This document shows positions 15,253 through 23,530 of a stretch of 33,254 nt of DNA, piece after piece. The stretch is from Pseudomonadota bacterium (GTDB lineage Bacteria > Pseudomonadota > Gammaproteobacteria > Burkholderiales > Burkholderiaceae_C). Made by a program: the position numbers and the translations under genes. The stretch is taken from the NCBI GenBank assembly GCA_021847345.1, contig JAJZTW010000047.1:1-33254 (forward strand). The letters run 5' to 3'. The notes under the pieces are model-generated. The model ran no database searches. It saw only the letters and a list, made by a program, of their open reading frames with translations, and was not told the DNA's origin. How positions within the stretch are numbered: position 1 is the first letter of the stretch; the number at the start of each line of letters is the position of its first letter.

Positions 15253-18177
15253 TCACTGGCAGGCCTCGCAGGTCGGATCGTCGATGGCGCAGAACTTGAT
15301 GTCGCTTCCGGCGCTTGGCGGCAGCGGTGCGTCGGACGGCTGCGAAGCCGACTGGACCGCGCTCGACTCGGCCTGCGGCACCGCGTTCAGGCGCCCGGTG
15401 CGCACGGTCGACTTCTCGGCATGCGTGGCGCTGGTGGTGCGCAGGTAGTAGGTCGTCTTCAGGCCGCGCAGCCACGCGAGCTTGTAGGTCTCGTCGAGCT
15501 TCTTGCCCGACGCTCCGGCCATGTAGATGTTGAGCGATTGCGCCTGGTCGATCCACTTGCTGCGCCGCGCCGCCGCCTCGATGATCCACCGGGTGTCGAT
15601 CTCGAAGGCCGTCGCGTACAGCGCCTTGAGGTCGTCGGGGATGCGGTCGATGGGCTGCACGCTGCCGTCGAAGTACTTCAGGTCGGCCACCATCACCTGG
15701 TCCCACAGGCCGCGCGCCTTGAGGTCGCGCACCAGGTACTGGTTGACCACCGTGAACTCGCCCGACAGGTTGGACTTGACGTACAGGTTCTGGAAGGTCG
15801 GCTCGATGCAGGCGTCCACGCCGATGATGTTGGAGATGGTCGCGGTCGGGGCGATGGCCACGCAGTTGGAATTGCGCATGCCATGCTCGCGAACGCGCTG
15901 GCGCAGCGCATCCCAGTCGAGGCTCGCAGAGTCGTCGACCTCGACATAGCCGCCGCGCTGCTCGGCCAGCATCGCCAGCGTGTCGTGCGGCAGGATTCCG
16001 CGGTCCCACAGCGAACCGGTGTAGCTGCTGTAGCGCCCGCGCTCGGCGGCCAGCTCGGTCGATGCCCAGTACGCCTGATAGCACACCGCCTCCATCGAGC
16101 GGTCCGCGAACTCCACGGCCTGCTGCGACCCGTAGGGAATACGGGCAAGGTGCAGGCAGTCCTGGAATCCCATGATTCCCAGGCCGACCGGGCGGTGGCG
16201 CAGGTTCGAGTTGCGCGCCTTGCCCACGGCGTAGTAATTGATGTCGATCACGTTGTCGAGCATGCGCATGGCCGTCGACACGGTGCGCTTGAGCTTGTCG
16301 TGGTCGAGGCCCCAGGCGCCCTGTTCGTCCTGGCGCAGGTGGGCCACCAGGTTGACCGAGCCCAGGTTGCACACGGCGATCTCGCTGCCGCTGGTGTTGA
16401 GCGTGATCTCGGTGCACAGGTTGCTCGAATGCACCACGCCGGCATGCTGCTGCGGGCTGCGCACGTTGCAGGCGTCCTTGAAGGTGATCCAGGGATGCCC
16501 GGTCTCGAACAGCATGGTCAGCATCTTGCGCCACAGCTGCGTGGCCGGGATGGTCCTGTGCAGCTTGAGCTGCCCGCTGGCGGCGGCCTGTTCATAGCGC
16601 AGGTAGGCCTGCTCGAAATCCTGGCCGAAGCGATCGTGCAGGTCGGGCACGTCCGCCGGCGAGAACAGGGTCCAGTTGCCGCCTTCCATCACGCGCTTCA
16701 TGAACAGATCGGGAATCCAGTTCGCCGTGTTCATGTCGTGGGTGCGTCGGCGGTCGTCGCCGGTGTTCTTGCGCAGCTCCAGGAATTCCTCGATGTCCAG
16801 GTGCCAGGCCTCCAGATACGCGCACACCGCGCCCTTGCGCTTGCCGCCCTGGTTGACCGCCACCGCGGTGTCGTTGACCACCTTCAGGAACGGCACCACG
16901 CCCTGCGACTTGCCGTTGGTGCCCTTGATGTGGCTGCCCAGCGCGCGCACCTGGGTCCAGTCGTTGCCCAGGCCGCCGGCGAACTTGGACAGCAGCGCGT
17001 TTTCCTTGATGGCTTCGTAGATGCCGTCGAGATCGTCGGCCACCGTGGTCAGGTAGCAGCTCGACAGCTGCGAGCGGCGGGTGCCCGAATTGAACAGCGT
17101 CGGCGTGCTGGCCATGAAATCGAAGCGCGACAGCACCTCGTAGAACTCGATGGCGCGGGCTTCGCGGTCGATCTCGTTCAGCGCCAGGCCCATCGCCACG
17201 CGCATGAAGAAGGCCTGCGGCAGCTCGATGCGCCGGCCGTCCTTGTTGTGGCGCGTGTCGGCGCGATTGGTCAGGAAGTAGCGGTCGTACAGGGTCTGCA
17301 GGCCCAGGTAATCGAATTCGAGGTCGCGCTCGGGCTTGAGCGCGGCACCCAGGCGGGCGAGGTCGAACTGCGCCAGGCGCTCGTCGAGCAGCTCGAGCTG
17401 GATGCCCTCGCGCACGAACTGCCCGAAGTACTCGGGGTAGCGGGCGGCCATCTGGGCCTGCGTGGCCTCCTCGCCCAGAACGTCCTTGCGGATGGTGTGC
17501 AGCAGCAGGCGCGCGGTCGCCTTGGCGTAGCCGGGGTCGCTCTCGATCAGGGTGCGCGCGGCCAGGATCGCCGCCTTGTACACCTCGTTCATCGGCACGC
17601 CGTCGTACAGGTTGCGCTGGGTCTCGGCCAGGATCGGATCGGGGCGCACGTCGGCGCCGAGGTCGGCGCAGGCCGAGCGGATCAGCTCCTGCAGCGCGCC
17701 CAGGTCGAGCGGGCGACGTACGCCGTCGTCGATCACGTGCAGGCTGAGCTGCTGCGGCGCCGACTCCTGGCGGCTGCGCGCGCGTTCCTGCGCGCGGCGC
17801 TCGCGGTACAGCACGTAGGCGCGAGCCACCTCGTGGTGCCCGGCGCGCATCAGCGCCAGTTCGGCATGGTCCTGGATGTCCTCGATGTGGAAGGTGCCGC
17901 CCCCCGGACGGCTGCGCAGCAGCGCGCGCAGCACCGCCTGCGTGAGCTCGTCGACCTGTTCGCGCATGCTCGCCGATGCGGCGCTGGATCCGCCCTGTAC
18001 CGCGAGAAAGGCCTTGGTCAGGGCGATCTGGATCTTCGCCGGCTCGAACCCGACGACGGCGCCGTTGCGGCGGATGATCTTGTAATCGCTGTAGGCCTGG
18101 GCCGCGGCGTGCTCGTCGCTGATGCGCGGCGCGGGCATCGCGGCCTGGGTCTCGGTGGTGGGGGTGCTCAGATTCAC
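15253..18177 (-). CDS. nrdA: Ribonucleotide reductase class Ia, large subunit NrdA
   Basis: Reduces ribonucleoside diphosphates to deoxy forms. The 974-residue product begins with an ATP-cone allosteric domain (IIRRNGAVVGFEPAKIQIAL onward, about residues 33-125), the site where dATP shuts the enzyme off. The catalytic barrel follows, with the cysteines in QLSSCYLTT, SNLCTEITL and EIAVCNLGS and the tyrosine-containing PTATISNIIG region. The C terminus has the redox pair CEAC. It is longer than the E. coli protein, as is usual in betaproteobacteria. The GTG at 18177 is preferred because AGGAGA lies 7 bases upstream; the frame stays open to 18522, but that stretch contains the promoter and operators. 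It is transcribed ahead of nrdB. Confidence 0.96.
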   Translation of the reverse strand: MNLSTPTTETQAAMPAPRISDEHAAAQAYSDYKIIRRNGAVVGFEPAKIQIALTKAFLAVQGGSSAASASMREQVDELTQAVLRALLRSRPGGGTFHIEDIQDHAELALMRAGHHEVARAYVLYRERRAQERARSRQESAPQQLSLHVIDDGVRRPLDLGALQELIRSACADLGADVRPDPILAETQRNLYDGVPMNEVYKAAILAARTLIESDPGYAKATARLLLHTIRKDVLGEEATQAQMAARYPEYFGQFVREGIQLELLDERLAQFDLARLGAALKPERDLEFDYLGLQTLYDRYFLTNRADTRHNKDGRRIELPQAFFMRVAMGLALNEIDREARAIEFYEVLSRFDFMASTPTLFNSGTRRSQLSSCYLTTVADDLDGIYEAIKENALLSKFAGGLGNDWTQVRALGSHIKGTNGKSQGVVPFLKVVNDTAVAVNQGGKRKGAVCAYLEAWHLDIEEFLELRKNTGDDRRRTHDMNTANWIPDLFMKRVMEGGNWTLFSPADVPDLHDRFGQDFEQAYLRYEQAAASGQLKLHRTIPATQLWRKMLTMLFETGHPWITFKDACNVRSPQQHAGVVHSSNLCTEITLNTSGSEIAVCNLGSVNLVAHLRQDEQGAWGLDHDKLKRTVSTAMRMLDNVIDINYYAVGKARNSNLRHRPVGLGIMGFQDCLHLARIPYGSQQAVEFADRSMEAVCYQAYWASTELAAERGRYSSYTGSLWDRGILPHDTLAMLAEQRGGYVEVDDSASLDWDALRQRVREHGMRNSNCVAIAPTATISNIIGVDACIEPTFQNLYVKSNLSGEFTVVNQYLVRDLKARGLWDQVMVADLKYFDGSVQPIDRIPDDLKALYATAFEIDTRWIIEAAARRSKWIDQAQSLNIYMAGASGKKLDETYKLAWLRGLKTTYYLRTTSATHAEKSTVRTGRLNAVPQAESSAVQSASQPSDAPLPPSAGSDIKFCAIDDPTCEACQ

Positions 18178-18386
18178 GCAGGGTCTCCTGGAAAGCGGGC
18201 CGCGCAGCCGCCGATTGGGCGGGGCGCGCGGCAGGGATGCAGTTGCCTCGAGGACCTTCGGGCGTTCGCGCGCGAAGCGTCCGGGAGGGAATTCGGCGTC
18301 GAGGGGCGGCCTTCGTGGGGCCGTGCCGCCGATGCGCACTGGGTCGACCCGGCGCATGCCCTTGGCGCTGCAGGTCGACTTGTGGG

Positions 18387-18402
18387 CCACTATATCTAGC
18401 GT
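18387..18402 (-). promoter_or_regulatory. NrdR box 1 (nrdA operator, promoter-proximal)
   Basis: CCACTATATCTAGCGT on the plus strand matches 13 of 16 positions of the NrdR consensus acaCwAtATaTwGtgt. It covers the -10 element of the nrdA promoter. Binding of NrdR, the ATP/dATP-sensing repressor of reductase genes, here would block transcription. Confidence 0.75.
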
Positions 18403-18417
18403 AGCAGCCATGCGCAA
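18389..18417 (-). promoter_or_regulatory. nrdA promoter (-35/-10)
   Basis: On the minus strand TTGCGC (18412-18417) and TATAGT (18389-18394) have a 17-base spacer. The -10 matches 5/6. The placement between two NrdR boxes strongly supports it. The predicted start would leave a leader of about 205 bases before the GTG at 18177. Confidence 0.65.
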
Positions 18418-18418
18418 T

Positions 18419-18434
18419 ACCCTATAGCTAGCGC
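18419..18434 (-). promoter_or_regulatory. NrdR box 2 (nrdA operator, distal)
   Basis: ACCCTATAGCTAGCGC matches 11 of 16 consensus positions and begins 32 bases from box 1, the three-helical-turn spacing normal for NrdR box pairs. It lies just upstream of the -35 element. Confidence 0.65.
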
Positions 18435-18473
18435 CCGGACGACGCACAGGCCGCCCACAGCCTGGAACACAGC

Positions 18474-18494
18474 GTATGCACAGGGTTTTCCACA
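18474..18494 (+). promoter_or_regulatory. Two DnaA-box-like sites upstream of nrdA
   Basis: GTATGCACA (18474-18482) and TTTTCCACA (18486-18494) each differ by one base from the DnaA box TTATNCACA. They are in the same orientation with a 12-base period, about 55-75 bases upstream of the nrdA -35. E. coli nrdAB is known to be regulated by DnaA at upstream boxes; the same role here is inference. Confidence 0.45.
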
Positions 18495-18624
18495 GGCCGA
18501 TTGCGGGCGAGCCCGCGCCCACGCCTACGGCGGGGGCGTTGCTGCGCCTGAACGCATCGCGAGCAGGTGTTGCGCATGGGAAACGGCGCCGCCCAGCCGG
18601 CGCCCCAGGCGCCGCGTGCCGAGT

Positions 18625-19209
18625 TCAGGCGAACGGGGGCAGCGCCGCGCGGGGCAGGGCGCTGGCGCGCCGCACGAAAGACCAGTCGAAGTGCGGGCCG
18701 GGGTCGGTCTTGCGCCCGGGCGCGATGTCGCTGTGCCCGGCGATGGCGCGTATCGGATAGGCCTGCAGCAAGGCCCCGAGCAGCGCGCCGAGCGATTCAT
18801 ACTGCGCTCGCTCGTACGCGACGTCGTCGCAGCCTTCGAGCTCGATGCCCACGCTGAAGTCGTTGCAGCGCTGGCGTGCGCCGAAGCGCGACACCCCGGC
18901 GTGCCAGGCACGTTGATCGCAGGACACGTACTGCCACAGCGCGCCGTCGCGGCGCACCACGAAATGAGCCGACACGCGCAGCCCCTCGAGTGCCGCGAAT
19001 TCGCGGTGCACGCCCGTGTCGAGGCGGCCCATGAACAGCGCGTCGACATGCTCGGTGCCGAACACTCCGGCCGGCAGCGAGATGCCGTGCAGCACCACCA
19101 GCTCCACCTGGGAGCCAGGCGGGCGTGCATCGAAATGGGGCGACTCGCGGCGCCGCGCATGGCGGTACCAGCCGGCGTCGAACAGGCTCGGTGCGGGCTC
19201 AGTCGACAT
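18625..19209 (-). CDS. ampD: 1,6-anhydro-N-acetylmuramyl-L-alanine amidase AmpD
   Basis: Cytoplasmic zinc amidase that strips the stem peptide from anhydro-muropeptides during wall recycling; its loss induces AmpC beta-lactamase in species that have AmpR/AmpC. The 194-residue product is of Amidase_2 type. The zinc ligands are His41 (VVLHGIS), His159 (AGHSDIAPG) and Asp169 (KTDPGPHFDW), with SAHFVVRRDG and GIELEG marking the core. No signal peptide is present, as expected for AmpD. The ATG at 19209 overlaps the pilR stop by 11 bases, so it is likely coupled to it. ampD after pilSR is a known betaproteobacterial arrangement; the functional link to pili, if any, is unknown. Confidence 0.95.
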   Translation of the reverse strand: MSTEPAPSLFDAGWYRHARRRESPHFDARPPGSQVELVVLHGISLPAGVFGTEHVDALFMGRLDTGVHREFAALEGLRVSAHFVVRRDGALWQYVSCDQRAWHAGVSRFGARQRCNDFSVGIELEGCDDVAYERAQYESLGALLGALLQAYPIRAIAGHSDIAPGRKTDPGPHFDWSFVRRASALPRAALPPFA

Positions 19210-20680
19210 CGTCGAGCCGCAGGCGGCGCAGTCGCCAGTGCAGCTGGCGCGGTTGCAGGCCCAGGCGCTGCGCGGTGCCGGCCAGGTCGCCGGCGCATTC
19301 GTCCAGCGCCTGCCGCAGGAGCGTGCGCTCGATGTCGTCGAGGTACGCCGCCAGGCGTGCCACGTCGTCGTCGCCTGGCGCCGCCGCCGTGCCGCCCGGT
19401 AACGACTCGGTCGCGGTGGCGGCGACGATGGCGGGGACGGCGGAAGGCGCGGCGACGGGAACGGTGGCAGGCGCGGCGACGGGAACGCGCTCGGCGCCCG
19501 CGGCGCCGGCCGGCGCGGCGTCGGGGGTCAGTTCCAGGTCCTCGGGCCCGATGAGGTCGCTCGGGGCCATCGCGGCGGCGCGGTGCAGCAGGTTCTCCAG
19601 CTCGCGCACGTTGCCGGCGAAGCCGAACTGTCGCAAGCGCTCGACGGCCTGCTCGCGCAGGCGCAGCCCGGGGCGTTCGTGATCGCGGCGGATGCGACCG
19701 AGCAGCGCTTCGGCGAGCAGCGGCAGGTCGTCCAGGCGTTCGCGCAGCGGCGGCATGGTCAGCGCGATCACGTTGAGCCGGTAGTACAGGTCCTGGCGGA
19801 AGGTGCCGTCGAGCACGCAGCGCTGCAGGTCGCGGTGCGTGGCGCTCACCAGGCGCACGTCCACCGGCGTCTCGGCGGTCTCGCCGATGGCGCGAATCTT
19901 GCGCTCCTGCACCGCGCGCAGCAGCTTGGCCTGCATCGACAGCGGCAGCTCGCCGATCTCGTCCAGGAACAGCGTGCCGCCGCTGGCGGCGGCGAAAAAG
20001 CCCTCGTGGGCGCTGCTGGCGCCGGTGAAGGCGCCCTTGCGGTAGCCGAAGAACTCGGCCTCCAGCAGGTGTTCGGGAATGGCACTGCAGTTGACCGCGA
20101 CGAACGGCCCCGCGGCACGGTTGCTCAGTTCGTGCAGCGCGCGCGCCGCCAGTTCCTTGCCGGTGCCCGATTCGCCCTGGATCAGCACCGGCGCCATGCC
20201 TCGCGCGCAGCGCCGCAGGGTCTGCTTGATGGCGAGCATGGGCGGCGACTCGCCGACCAGCGCCTGCAGCGCGGCGTGCGGCGACGAACGCGCGCCGTCC
20301 GGGCGCTGGCCCAGCGCCGAGCGCACCACCTGGCGCAGCTGGGACAGCTCCACCGGCTTGGTCAGATAGTCGAAGGCGCCCATTTTGAGCGCCTGCACCG
20401 CGCTGGCCGCGCTGCCGTAGGCGGTGGCCACGACAATGCGCTCGGCGCGGCGCTGCGCCTGCGCCCACGCCAGGATGTCGTGGCCCTCGCCATCGGGCAG
20501 GCGCATGTCGACGATGGCCACCTCGTAGTCGTTGCGCTTCATCAGCTCCAGGGCCTGCGCCACGCTGCCGGCCTCGTCCGCCTGCCAGCCCTCGCGCACC
20601 AGGGTGAGCATGTAGAGTTCGCGCAGGTCGGGCTCGTCGTCGACGACGAGCATGCGGATCGGGGTGGGTTGATCGGTCAT
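19199..20680 (-). CDS. pilR: NtrC-family response regulator PilR
   Basis: Sigma-54-dependent activator. The 493-residue product has a receiver domain (phospho-acceptor Asp58 in [10 protein letters not shown], Lys in YLTKPV) and an AAA+ domain with Walker A GESGTGKE at 169-176 and the sigma-54 contact loop GAFTGA at 216-221. [14 protein letters not shown] (Walker B) and [11 protein letters not shown] follow. After a low-complexity Ala/Val/Pro linker comes a Fis-type helix-turn-helix ending in [10 protein letters not shown]. In Pseudomonas and others PilR activates pilA. No pilA is in this window, so the target must lie elsewhere. It is 30 bases downstream of pilS. Confidence 0.92.
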   Translation of the reverse strand: MTDQPTPIRMLVVDDEPDLRELYMLTLVREGWQADEAGSVAQALELMKRNDYEVAIVDMRLPDGEGHDILAWAQAQRRAERIVVATAYGSAASAVQALKMGAFDYLTKPVELSQLRQVVRSALGQRPDGARSSPHAALQALVGESPPMLAIKQTLRRCARGMAPVLIQGESGTGKELAARALHELSNRAAGPFVAVNCSAIPEHLLEAEFFGYRKGAFTGASSAHEGFFAAASGGTLFLDEIGELPLSMQAKLLRAVQERKIRAIGETAETPVDVRLVSATHRDLQRCVLDGTFRQDLYYRLNVIALTMPPLRERLDDLPLLAEALLGRIRRDHERPGLRLREQAVERLRQFGFAGNVRELENLLHRAAAMAPSDLIGPEDLELTPDAAPAGAAGAERVPVAAPATVPVAAPSAVPAIVAATATESLPGGTAAAPGDDDVARLAAYLDDIERTLLRQALDECAGDLAGTAQRLGLQPRQLHWRLRRLRLDDVD

Positions 20681-20710
20681 GGCTGCGGCCTGCGGGCGGA
20701 CTTTGCGGGA

Positions 20711-22429
20711 TCAGGCTTCGTCCCGCAGGGCATCCGGCGGCGCGATCACCCCGATGACGAATTCGCCATGCGACTGCCCGCGCTGGACCACCCGGTAGAA
20801 CAGGCGAGCGCCGTAGCGCGAACACAGTTCCTGGCAAATATAGAGCCCCAGGCCGGTGCCGCGGCTGTCGGTGGTGAAAAACGGCTCGAAGATCTGCGTG
20901 CGCAGGCTCGGAGCCACCACCGGTCCGTCGTTGGCCACCGCCAGCTCGCGCACATGCCCGGTGCCGCGCAAGGAAATGCGGATGGCCCCAGGTTGGTGGC
21001 TCGCGAAGCGCTGCGCGTTGCCCAGCAGGTTGACGATCACGCGGCGCAGCTGCTGCGGGTCGAAGCTGAGCGTGGCCCGCTCATCCTCGGCCTCCAGCTC
21101 GATGCGCCCGGGTGCATCGATCTCGTATTCGGCCACCAGCTCGCGCAGCAGGCGCAGCGGCTGCAGTTGCATCGGCGCGCGCGCGCCGGCACGCCCGAGG
21201 TCGAGCACGTCCTCGACGATGCGGTTGAGCCGGTCGACGTTCTGCGAGATCAGTTCCGACATGCGCGTGCGCTGGGCTTCGCTCAGGCCATGTTCCGACG
21301 CGAGTTCGTTGGCGTGCGCGATGGCGCCCAGCGGGTTGCGGATCTCGTGGGCCAGCGCGGCGACGAGCCGCCCCAGCGCGGCCAGCTTGTCCTGCTGGAT
21401 CTGGTTGCCGATTTCGCGCATGTCCTGCACGAACACCACGTAGGCCGGCCCTCCGGGCAGATGCCGCAGCGGTTGCACGCGTGCCTGCAGGCGCACGCCG
21501 TCGATGCTCTCGAACTGCATCGGGGAGCCACTGCGCGCGCCTTCGGCGTGCGCGCGCACCGCGTCTCCGAGCACGGCCAGCGCCGGGTCGCGCAGGTCCC
21601 ACGCGCCCGGGCTCAGCTCGTCGGGCGCGCCGGGCATGCCCAGCAGGTTGGCGGCCGCCGGGTTGGCAGCCTCGACGCGCAGCCGGGAGTCCAGCACCAG
21701 CACGCCGTCGGGATGTTCCAGCAGCACATGGCGGTTGATGGCCAGCTGCCGGCTGGCGCGGATCTCGCTGCTGCGCGCTCGCTGCTCCTGGCGCACCAGG
21801 CGCTGCGAGAGCTGCCATGCGAGGGTCCCCATCGCGAAGTAGGCGGCACCGACGAAGCCCGAGGCGACGAACTGCAGCTCGCCGCCGACGCTGGCCCCGC
21901 CAAGCCCGGCCGAAGCCTGCGCCAGCAGCAGCAGCGTGACGGCCGCCGCGGTCGCCAGGCTGAAGCGCAGCGTGCCCCACACGCCGGCGGCGAGCACCGG
22001 CAGCGTGTAGCTCAGCACCAGTTCGTGCTCGGTCGGCCCGGCCAGCCATTGCATCAGCGTGAACGCGACCAGGTCGCACAGCACGGCCGACAGCACCTGC
22101 CACGCGAAGCCGCGCTGGGTGCGCAGGCTGAGCAGCCACTGGCCGAGCACCAGCAACACGTACAGCCCGGCCACCGCGATGCCCGCGCGCCCTGCGCCGG
22201 CGCCGAGCATGTTGAGCACAAACCAGCCGAGCAGGATGCTGCCCATGACCAGCCTGGCGGCGCCGAGCACGCGAAACGAGCGCAGGCGCTCGCGAGAAGG
22301 TGCGAGGCCGGAGATCAGGCGCTCGGGCCACGAGCCCGTCCGGCGAGCGCGCGCCGGGCGCGGCGCGTGGCGCTCGAAGGCAAAGCCGCTGTCCGGCGCG
22401 CCCGCGTCGCGCTCAGCCCTGGCGGGCAT
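20711..22429 (-). CDS. pilS: Sensor histidine kinase PilS
   Basis: Membrane kinase partner of PilR. In Pseudomonas it senses pilin in the inner membrane. The 572-residue product has about six membrane segments between residues 45 and 210 and a PAS domain (VLLEHPDGVLVLDSRLRV onward). The phospho-acceptor motif ALAHEIRNPLGAI and an ATPase domain with NLLGNAQRF and GTGLGLYICQEL follow. I chose the ATG at 22429, which overlaps the PP0621-like gene by 17 bases; the frame continues to 22582 but that part is the other gene's shadow. The cytoplasmic N-terminal 40 residues are Arg/Pro-rich and not conserved. Confidence 0.9.
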   Translation of the reverse strand: MPARAERDAGAPDSGFAFERHAPRPARARRTGSWPERLISGLAPSRERLRSFRVLGAARLVMGSILLGWFVLNMLGAGAGRAGIAVAGLYVLLVLGQWLLSLRTQRGFAWQVLSAVLCDLVAFTLMQWLAGPTEHELVLSYTLPVLAAGVWGTLRFSLATAAAVTLLLLAQASAGLGGASVGGELQFVASGFVGAAYFAMGTLAWQLSQRLVRQEQRARSSEIRASRQLAINRHVLLEHPDGVLVLDSRLRVEAANPAAANLLGMPGAPDELSPGAWDLRDPALAVLGDAVRAHAEGARSGSPMQFESIDGVRLQARVQPLRHLPGGPAYVVFVQDMREIGNQIQQDKLAALGRLVAALAHEIRNPLGAIAHANELASEHGLSEAQRTRMSELISQNVDRLNRIVEDVLDLGRAGARAPMQLQPLRLLRELVAEYEIDAPGRIELEAEDERATLSFDPQQLRRVIVNLLGNAQRFASHQPGAIRISLRGTGHVRELAVANDGPVVAPSLRTQIFEPFFTTDSRGTGLGLYICQELCSRYGARLFYRVVQRGQSHGEFVIGVIAPPDALRDEA

Positions 22430-22643
22430 GCTCGGCACAGCAGTAGGGGCGCTGCTGCGCATCCCAGACGCAGCGGCTGGCCGGCACATGCACGCCGCAG
22501 CGCGTGCACGCGTGCATGGGCTCCGGCGCGCGCAGTCTTTGCGCGTCCCGTTGGGCCCGCGACAAGGATTCGCTCGCGCCACGCTGCTTCTTGTGCAGCA
22601 TCAGGCCGACGATCACGACGATGAACAACAGCAGGTATTTCAT
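22413..22643 (-). CDS. PP0621-like small membrane-anchored cysteine-rich protein
   Basis: A 76-residue protein with one N-terminal membrane segment (MKYLLLFIVVIVGLML) and a basic linker. The C-terminal cysteine-rich module has CTRC, then C in SRCVWD and a CC pair in RPYCCAEHA, reading like a small zinc ribbon or rubredoxin-like knuckle. I recognise it as the PP0621 family found before pilS in betaproteobacteria; no function is known. The ATG at 22643 overlaps the stop of the CcsA-like gene as ATGA, and its own stop lies inside pilS, so all three are translationally linked. A role in pilus sensing would be speculation. Confidence 0.75.
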   Translation of the reverse strand: MKYLLLFIVVIVGLMLHKKQRGASESLSRAQRDAQRLRAPEPMHACTRCGVHVPASRCVWDAQQRPYCCAEHARQG

Positions 22644-23461
22644 CGGTGCAGGATGACCTGGAGCACGAAGCGCGAACCGACGTAGCTCAGCAGCAGCAGC
22701 GCCGAGCCCGAGAACAGCCAGCGCAGGGCCCGCCTGCCGCGCCACCCCAGCGCATGGCGGCCGAGCAGCAGCACGGCGAACAGCAGCCACGACGCGACCC
22801 CGAACACCGTCTGGTGGTTGAACTCGAAGGGCTCGCCGAACAGGCGCGCGCTGAACAGCACGGCGAACACCAGCGACGCGCTGAGCAGTACGAAGCCCAG
22901 CGTGGCCAAACGGAAGGTGAGCTTTTCCAGGGTCAGCAACGGCAGCGCCGGGCCCAGACCGGCCAGCCCGGGGCGCCGCTGGTGCAGCGCGCGCTCGGCC
23001 GACCACAGCATGAAGCCGTGCAGCACGGCGGCTCCGAACAGGCCGTAGGAGGCGATTCCCAGAGCCCAGTGCAGGGAAAACGCAAGTCCCGCACCGGCCG
23101 GCGCGACGCGGTACGGGGGAAAGAACCACGTCAGCAGCAGCGAGACGGCCGCCAGCAGGCAGATCCACGAGCGCAGTCCCTGCAGCGGGTAGTACAGGCT
23201 CTCCACCCAGTACACCGCGGCGACCAGCCAGAAGGTCAGCGACAGCGCGGGTGCGAAGCCGAAGTCCGGCTCGTGCATGCCCTCGAGCACCAGCGCGAAC
23301 GTGCAGGCATGCGCCAGCCAGGCCAGCAGCATCGACAGCGTGGCGAGGTTGCGGCGCCCTGGCGAAGCCGCCGCGGGCGCGGCCGAACCCGCCCGCGGAC
23401 GGCCGATGAATGCCGTCAGCAGGTACAGTGTGAACGCCAGGCCGTTGACTAAAATCCACAT
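22640..23461 (-). CDS. CcsA/YpjD-like inner-membrane protein (cytochrome c assembly family)
   Basis: A 273-residue polytopic protein with roughly eight hydrophobic segments and the CcsA/CcmC-family layout. HWALGIASYGLFGAAVLHG and FNHQTVFGVASWLLFAVLL lie in the C-terminal half, with conserved histidines at predicted membrane edges. Members include E. coli YpjD and haem-handling CcsA. YpjD-type proteins are usually encoded beside ffh, as here, and their function is poorly defined, so cytochrome maturation should not be assumed. The ATG at 23461 is divergent from ffh across a 69-base gap. The downstream gene overlaps by 4 bases. Confidence 0.85.
   Translation of the reverse strand: MWILVNGLAFTLYLLTAFIGRPRAGSAAPAAASPGRRNLATLSMLLAWLAHACTFALVLEGMHEPDFGFAPALSLTFWLVAAVYWVESLYYPLQGLRSWICLLAAVSLLLTWFFPPYRVAPAGAGLAFSLHWALGIASYGLFGAAVLHGFMLWSAERALHQRRPGLAGLGPALPLLTLEKLTFRLATLGFVLLSASLVFAVLFSARLFGEPFEFNHQTVFGVASWLLFAVLLLGRHALGWRGRRALRWLFSGSALLLLSYVGSRFVLQVILHR
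23450..23455 (+). promoter_or_regulatory. Candidate -10 box for ffh
   Basis: TAAAAT (5/6 match) on the plus strand, about 75 bases before ffh and overlapping the first codons of the divergent CcsA-like gene. The -35 is poor, and an alternative pair starting with TTGACT at 23445 would need a 19-base spacer. Confidence 0.3.
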
Positions 23462-23530
23462 GTTTCGAGTTTAACCGAGCGGTCGCGGGCCGCCGTCGCA
23501 AGACTCGCATTTCCAGGATTCGCCCCTCCC

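Larger units (their letters stand above)
18178..18624. other. 447-bp nrdA control region and leader
   Basis: No gene. From the nrdA start outward it holds about 205 bases of leader, a sigma-70-like promoter overlapped by one NrdR-type box with a second just upstream, two DnaA-box-like sites, and, next to ampD, a 7-bp hairpin (18598-18614, arm CGGCGCC, loop of 3) that may help end the ampD transcript but lacks a T run. Confidence 0.75.

Noticed and set aside
15421..18399. 992-residue open frame on the plus strand
   Set aside because: Antisense shadow of nrdA, low-complexity and without motifs. The minus-strand NrdA has every expected active-site cysteine.
19583..22624. 1013-residue open frame on the plus strand
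   Set aside because: Antisense shadow of pilR and pilS. The minus strand carries complete kinase and activator motifs.
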